Positions 59,571 through 64,000 of a stretch of DNA of 64,000 nt are shown piece after piece (positions within the stretch are counted from its first letter, which is position 1; every line of letters begins with the position of its first letter). The translations under genes and the position numbers were made by a program. This stretch comes from Acidimicrobiia bacterium (GTDB taxonomy: Bacteria; Actinomycetota; Acidimicrobiia; Spongiisociales; ZC4RG35), in NCBI GenBank assembly GCA_028284765.1, contig JANQRA010000010.1:1-64000 (forward strand), read 5' to 3'. Below the pieces are notes generated by a model. The model saw only the letters and a list, made by a program, of their open reading frames with translations. It was not told the origin of the DNA and made no database searches.

Positions 59571-61193
59571 ATGGAATGGTTCGAGACCTGGGGGTTGACC
59601 ATCACGGTCTTCCTGCCCGTTGTGGGCGCGGTGCTCCTGGGGTTCATCAAAAGAGACAATGAAGATGCGCTGAAGCGCACCGCACTTGTGGTGTCGCTTG
59701 CCGCGTTCGCAGCGTCGGTGCTGGTGGTCGCCGGTTTCGACTTCGGCGCCAGCCAGTACAACACGTACCAGTTCGAGGTCAGTGAGACCTGGATCGGTGC
59801 GATCAACGCCAACTACCACATCGGTGTTGATGGGATCAGCTTGCCTCTCCTGGTCCTCTCAACGTTCGTGATGGTGCTGGCGGTGATCTACTCCTGGAAC
59901 CACTGGGAAGAGCCGAAGAACCCGAAGGCATTCCTGATCCTGATGCTGATCCTGGCGACAGGCATGAACGGAACGTTCGTCGCTCTCGACCTCGTGTTGT
60001 TCTTCATCTTCTTCGAGATCGTGCTGCTCCCGATGTACTTCATGATTGGCATCTGGGGTGACAAGTCGCCGAGGAAGGTCCCTGGCTTCTCGAAGGTGTT
60101 TGAGACCCGGCTTTACGCGTCGATCAAGTTCTTCCTGTTCACACTGTTCGGCTCGGCGTTCATGCTGCTCGGTTTCCTGGCGCTCTACTTCGAGTCGGGA
60201 GACGTGGCAGGGGAACGGACATTTGACATCGTTCAGCTCACTGAGCTCGGTTCAGCAGGTGCGTTCACCGGCACCTTCGCATTCCTGGTCTTTGGAGCGA
60301 TGTTCCTCGGCTTTGCAGTGAAAGTTCCGATGTGGCCTCTCCACACCTGGCTCCCGGACGCTCACACCGCAGCGCCCACGGTGGGCTCGGTGCTCCTGGC
60401 CGCCATCCTCCTGAAGCTCGGTTCGTACGGCTTCATCAGGATCTCGCTCCCCATCCTTCCCGAGGAGGCAGCGAGTTGGGCTCCGTTCATAGCGATCCTC
60501 TCGGTGATCGGAATCATCTACGGCTCGTTGGCCTGTTTGGCCCAGAGCGACATGAAGCGGCTCATCGCGTTCTCGTCAGTGGGTCATATGGGATTCGTCA
60601 TGCTTGGTATCTCGACCATGACCGACGTCGGCATCAACGCCGCCATCATCGGAATGGTCGCCCACGGTTTGATCACCGGACTGCTGTTCTTCCTTGCCGG
60701 GTCGATGCATCACCGCTACCACACGAGGGAGATGGCTCGCCTCGGCGGCAACATCAAGCTGATGCCGGTCATGGGTGGAATCCTCGCCTTCACCGCGATG
60801 GCGTCACTCGGTCTTCCGGGCCTCGCCGGGTTCTGGGGCGAGTTCATGGCCCTGGTGTCCGCTTACAACCCGCTTGACGGTTTGAGCCTTGGTGTGTTCC
60901 GGACCGCAATGGTGCTCGGCGCCATCGGCACTGTCTTGACCGCCGGCTACATGCTCTGGATGCTGCAGCGCGTCAACCTCGGCGAGCCTAAGGAGGAGTG
61001 GGAAGGACACGAGTTCAAAGATGTCGACCGCTTCGAGATGACCGCCTGGGTCCCCCTCATCATCCTCATCGTCATCATTGGCTTCTATCCCCGAATCGTC
61101 TTCGATTCGACGACCGACGCCGTGACATCCCTGGTCGACATGGCATTCGGATCTGACGCCACGGCCTCTATCTCGAGCATCACCGGAGGTTGA
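59571..61193 (+). CDS. nuoM: NADH-quinone oxidoreductase subunit M (operon 2)
   Basis: A 540-residue antiporter-like subunit. Motifs: FFEIVLLPMYFMIGIWG, KVPMWPLHTWLPDAHTAAPT and KRLIAFSSVGHMGFVMLG. AGAGAGGCAA-type ribosome binding sequence precedes ATG 59571. It is 30 residues longer than NuoM1. It is followed by nuoN2 after 5 bp. Confidence 0.96.
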   Translation: MEWFETWGLTITVFLPVVGAVLLGFIKRDNEDALKRTALVVSLAAFAASVLVVAGFDFGASQYNTYQFEVSETWIGAINANYHIGVDGISLPLLVLSTFVMVLAVIYSWNHWEEPKNPKAFLILMLILATGMNGTFVALDLVLFFIFFEIVLLPMYFMIGIWGDKSPRKVPGFSKVFETRLYASIKFFLFTLFGSAFMLLGFLALYFESGDVAGERTFDIVQLTELGSAGAFTGTFAFLVFGAMFLGFAVKVPMWPLHTWLPDAHTAAPTVGSVLLAAILLKLGSYGFIRISLPILPEEAASWAPFIAILSVIGIIYGSLACLAQSDMKRLIAFSSVGHMGFVMLGISTMTDVGINAAIIGMVAHGLITGLLFFLAGSMHHRYHTREMARLGGNIKLMPVMGGILAFTAMASLGLPGLAGFWGEFMALVSAYNPLDGLSLGVFRTAMVLGAIGTVLTAGYMLWMLQRVNLGEPKEEWEGHEFKDVDRFEMTAWVPLIILIVIIGFYPRIVFDSTTDAVTSLVDMAFGSDATASISSITGG

Positions 61194-61198
61194 CGTAG

Positions 61199-62677
61199 TT
61201 GACGCCTGAAATCGACTACCTGGCCTTAGCGCCCGAAATCGTCATCGTGGTGACGCTTCTCGGCGCGCTCACACTCGACCTGTTTCTCCCGAGGCCACAG
61301 AAGTACTGGATAGCGACCCTCGCAGTCGCCGGTACGGCGTTGGCATTGATTCCGCTGGGGATCCTTGCCATCAACGGAGAGACCATTTCGATGTTCGATG
61401 GGTCGTATGTGGTCGATGAGTTTGCCCTGGTCTTGAAGGGGCTCTTCTTGATCTCCGCCTACATCGTGTTCCTGATGTCGGTCAACTTCATCGAAAGTGA
61501 TCGCTATTACCAGGGTGAGTACTACTTCCTGCTGCTGGCATCGTTGCTCGGGTCGTTGGTTATGGCCTCCTCGCGAGATCTGATCATCCTGTTCATCGGT
61601 CTCGAGCTGGTCACCGGGCCGTTGTATTTGCTGGCCGGTTGGCGCAAGGGAGACGTGAAGTCCAACGAGGCGTCGATGAAGTACTTCATTCTCGGCGTGC
61701 TCTCCACCGCGATCCTGCTCTACGGCATGTCACTTCTCTTCGGGCTCACCGGTGAGGTGACGTTCGCCGGAATCGCAGAAGCAACTCAGGGGATGAGCGA
61801 GCCAGCCCTGACGATGGCGATCCTCTTCATGATCGTCGGCTTTGGTTTCAAGATCTCAGCGGTGCCGTTCCACTTCTGGGCTCCCGACACCTATGAGGGT
61901 GCGCCGACTCCGATCACGGCTTACCTCTCCGTCAACTCGAAGGCTGCGGGCTTCGTGGCGATGTTGATAGTCATGTATCAGGCGTTGCCTGGGCAAAGTG
62001 ACGTCTGGGCTCCGGCCTTGTGGCTACTGGCTGCATTGTCGATGACGATCGGAAACCTGTCAGCGCTGAGGCAGACCAACATCGTTAGGCTGCTGGCGTA
62101 TTCGTCGATTGCCCAAGCTGGGTTCATGTTGGTCCCGTTCGCCGCTGCCGCCGTCGCCGGCGCCGACCTCGAATCCGCCTTTGGTGCCACGCTGATCTAC
62201 CTGGTCATCTACGCAGTGATGAACTTGGGTGCATTTGCCGTGGTCATCGCTGGTGCCAGAAAGACCGGCACGGGCGAGATCGACGGATGGGCTGGGCTTG
62301 GAAAGGTCGATCCGATCCTCGGTGTTCTGACTGCGACCTTCTTCTTCAGCCTTGCCGGCATCCCGCCACTCGCTGGCTGGTTTGCCAAGTTCGAGATGTT
62401 CCGCTCGGTGATGATCGCCGATCCGGCCACGATCTCATTGGCAGTGATTGCGGCGATCAACGCGGTCATCGCGTTCTACTACTACGCCAAGGTCATCAAG
62501 GCGGTTTGGTTGGACGATGCCGTAGATACTTTCACCGACGAGGCCGACCAGCCACCCGCCGGCGCACTTCGCCTGGCATTGGGTGTCTCGGTGGCCCTCA
62601 CCATTGCCATCGGCATCTACCCATCGATCGCAGCGTTCGTCCGCGACGCCGCTCAGGTCCTTGCCTCTGGGGGATGA
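61199..62677 (+). CDS. nuoN: NADH-quinone oxidoreductase subunit N (operon 2)
   Basis: A 492-residue antiporter-like subunit from TTG 61199, the last gene of operon 2. Motifs: IGLELVTGPLYLLAGWRKGD, NEASMKYFILGVLSTA, AVPFHFWAPDTYEGAPTP and VRLLAYSSIAQAGFM. Its stop codon TGA (62675-62677) lies in the loop of a family D hairpin. Confidence 0.96.
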   Translation: MTPEIDYLALAPEIVIVVTLLGALTLDLFLPRPQKYWIATLAVAGTALALIPLGILAINGETISMFDGSYVVDEFALVLKGLFLISAYIVFLMSVNFIESDRYYQGEYYFLLLASLLGSLVMASSRDLIILFIGLELVTGPLYLLAGWRKGDVKSNEASMKYFILGVLSTAILLYGMSLLFGLTGEVTFAGIAEATQGMSEPALTMAILFMIVGFGFKISAVPFHFWAPDTYEGAPTPITAYLSVNSKAAGFVAMLIVMYQALPGQSDVWAPALWLLAALSMTIGNLSALRQTNIVRLLAYSSIAQAGFMLVPFAAAAVAGADLESAFGATLIYLVIYAVMNLGAFAVVIAGARKTGTGEIDGWAGLGKVDPILGVLTATFFFSLAGIPPLAGWFAKFEMFRSVMIADPATISLAVIAAINAVIAFYYYAKVIKAVWLDDAVDTFTDEADQPPAGALRLALGVSVALTIAIGIYPSIAAFVRDAAQVLASGG

Positions 62678-62709
62678 CATCCCCTGGAGATTGATGCAAT
62701 CAATCTCCA
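62670..62709. terminator. Family D double hairpin, likely bidirectional terminator after nuoN
   Basis: Hairpin 1: GGGGAT (62670-62675), loop GAC, ATCCCC (62679-62684). Hairpin 2: TGGAGATTGAT (62685-62695), loop GCA, ATCAATCTCCA (62699-62709), an 11-bp perfect stem. The layout repeats that at 29012-29050 (stop codon in the loop of hairpin 1). It lies between convergent genes and has no U-run, so termination is likely but not certain. Confidence 0.7.
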
Positions 62710-62726
62710 AACGGGTCAAACCAAGC

Positions 62727-63305
62727 TCAGGCGGTTGTCGCCCCTCTGCGGGCTGATCGGTACTCACGATCGAGCAACGACCAGAGCGAGTGGTCGACCC
62801 AGTTGCCGCGGATCAGCAGCTCCTCTCGCAGCACACCTTCTCTGGTGAACCCGAGCTTCTCCGCGACCCGGTCGGATGCGTCGTTCCCGACTGCGATCCG
62901 AAGCACCACCTTGTGGTAGCCCAACGAGTTGAAAGTCTCCGCCAACAGTGCGTTCACGGCTTCGGTGCAGACGCCCCGCTTGGTCTCGTCAGAGCGGACC
63001 CAATAGCCGATCTCGGCGATCTTCCCCAGCTTGGAGACCGTCCAAAAGGAGATGTTGCCTATGTGCCTGCGAGGCTCCTCCTGGGTTCTGATGGAATAGT
63101 CCCAAGCTCGTTCCTCTTTCCATGCCTGAATGGATTCGCGAATGAACGCATGGGTGTCTGACGGTGTGTAGTCCATCCGCGCCCACGGAAGCCATTGGTT
63201 CAACTCAGGCAGGGAAGACCGGATCGCATCGTCCAGCGTCGTGGAGTCCTTGCGCGTGAATCGCTGCAGGACCAGCCGATTTGTCTCGAGAAGGGGGCGA
63301 GGCAC
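62727..63305 (-). CDS. GNAT-family N-acetyltransferase (RimJ/RimL type)
   Basis: A 192-residue acetyltransferase of the ribosomal-protein-acetylase-like group: RLVLQRFTRKD at the N-terminus, HIGNISFW, IGYWVRSDETKRGVCTEAVNALL in two adjoining halves with the acetyl-CoA P-loop region (KRGVCTEA), and NDASDRVAEKLGFTREGVLRE. It transfers an acetyl group from acetyl-CoA to an amine, possibly a protein N-terminus or a small metabolite. It is convergent with nuoN2 and divergent from the Nudix gene by 40 bp. Confidence 0.9.
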   Translation of the reverse strand: MPRPLLETNRLVLQRFTRKDSTTLDDAIRSSLPELNQWLPWARMDYTPSDTHAFIRESIQAWKEERAWDYSIRTQEEPRRHIGNISFWTVSKLGKIAEIGYWVRSDETKRGVCTEAVNALLAETFNSLGYHKVVLRIAVGNDASDRVAEKLGFTREGVLREELLIRGNWVDHSLWSLLDREYRSARRGATTA

Positions 63306-63345
63306 CGGGTCAGAGTACTTCGGGGCTTAGTCTTCTCCATCCATC

Positions 63346-63873
63346 ATGTGGGACCGCATCAACTACGTAGAGAGCCATCCTGAGCCTGACGAACGCCCCA
63401 TGGCAGCGGTATTGGCCCCTCTGTTTGAAGACGATGTGGGCGATGTCCGCGCTGTTCTGACGAAGCGTCCCGACACCATGCCGACCCATGCCGGCCACAT
63501 CGCGTTCCCGGGAGGTCGCCCTGATCCCGGTGACAAAGGACCGATCGATACGGCTCTCCGTGAGGCGCACGAAGAGGTCGGGATCGAGAAACGACAGGTC
63601 GATGTGCTTGGTTTCCTGCCTCCCATCGACACTGTGGAATTCAGTCTGTTGGTCGTGCCCGTCGTAGGCAGGGTCTCCACTCCTCTGGGCCTGGTTCCAT
63701 CTGAGCGCGAAGTGGCCAAGATCTACACGCCTCGTCTCGAGGATCTGGCCGACGAACAACGCTGGTGGAGCATCCCCTGGAACGGCTGGGAGGTCTGGTA
63801 CTACGACCTGGAGGGTGACACCCTTTGGGGTGCGACTGCCCGCATGGTTCGACAACTTGTCGGCCTCGACTGA
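63346..63873 (+). CDS. Nudix hydrolase, CoA pyrophosphatase type
   Basis: A 175-residue Nudix protein with box GGRPDPGDKGPIDTALREAHEEVGI read in order and the preceding HAGHIAFPGG, the UPF0035-type signature of CoA pyrophosphatases (NudL/YeaB). It hydrolyses CoA and its derivatives to phosphopantetheine and 3',5'-ADP with Mg2+. ATG 63346 fits. The remaining 127 bp to the window end contain no gene that I can support. Confidence 0.9.
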   Translation: MWDRINYVESHPEPDERPMAAVLAPLFEDDVGDVRAVLTKRPDTMPTHAGHIAFPGGRPDPGDKGPIDTALREAHEEVGIEKRQVDVLGFLPPIDTVEFSLLVVPVVGRVSTPLGLVPSEREVAKIYTPRLEDLADEQRWWSIPWNGWEVWYYDLEGDTLWGATARMVRQLVGLD

Positions 63874-64000
63874 ATAGTCCTTTCGACCCTCAAGTTTTCG
63901 GTCTGGTTCTGCCGAGAAAACCAAGGTGAGAACATCCGCCTCGTCGGCGGCTCAAGAGCGCTTCCATCGCTATATAGCTGTGTTGTTTGCGACGACGGTT

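Overview
The window is a high-GC bacterial chromosome segment with dense gene packing, many ATGA-type overlaps and frequent GTG or TTG starts. The gene set includes a Rex repressor, an RsiG-type c-di-GMP anti-sigma factor, a YbjN-like protein, a geranylgeranyl reductase and two nuo operons. This points to Actinomycetota, most probably Acidimicrobiia or a close relative; the placement is an inference from gene content. I see no tRNA, rRNA, CRISPR array or recognisable insertion sequence.

Layout. 1-12 kb holds assorted metabolism: the end of a lactate-utilisation operon (lutB partial, lutC), a membrane alpha/beta-hydrolase-fold protein, a MoaD-like/CdsA-like fusion, a fluoride channel, an M23 peptidase, the RsiG-like protein, asparaginase, a crotonase, a secreted CAP-domain protein, a Clp1-type P-loop kinase and a SAM hydrolase. 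12-21.5 kb is a respiratory cluster. A minus-strand operon encodes a cbb3-subunit-I-like protein lacking every metal ligand, a CcoO-like cytochrome c and another cytochrome c. A divergent plus-strand operon encodes a split cytochrome b (b6-type plus subunit IV-type), a Rieske protein, a di-heme cytochrome c, a dicluster ferredoxin and two membrane proteins. 21.4-26.3 kb carries a DUF559 nuclease gene, rex, geranylgeranyl reductase, a HAD hydrolase and a class V aminotransferase. 26.3-41.2 kb is a complete 14-subunit complex I operon (nuoA-N) with a Rex-type operator before nuoA. 41.2-52.3 kb holds a bactofilin-like membrane protein, two tiny zinc-binding-type proteins, a thioredoxin, moaA, an iron(III) ABC importer divergent from a ferritin, a DUF402 protein, a second DUF559 nuclease and a phosphodiesterase. 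52.3-62.7 kb is a second complex I operon lacking nuoE, nuoF and nuoG, so of the 11-subunit type that does not take NADH directly. The window ends with a GNAT acetyltransferase and a Nudix hydrolase.

The electron-transport genes form a plausible chain: two complex I forms feed menaquinone (possibly saturated by the geranylgeranyl reductase), a b6/IV-Rieske-cytochrome cc complex oxidises it, and the pseudo-cbb3 operon probably supplies accessory cytochromes. No catalytic oxidase subunit is seen here.

The most unusual layer is non-coding. I find four families of small palindromic or hairpin elements. Family A (47 bp, four ungapped copies) and family B (51 bp, four copies in two tandem pairs) each flank one of the two DUF559 nuclease genes. 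In both cases the upstream element lies about 40-45 bp before the start codon and the downstream element forms the end of the reading frame. Family A also brackets nuoL. Family C is a bulged hairpin whose stems covary while its 9-nt bulge is conserved. Family D is a double hairpin that begins at a stop codon. The A/B arrangement resembles REP elements with their RAYT transposases, but with a Vsr-fold nuclease in place of the transposase. This is my best candidate for an undescribed system.
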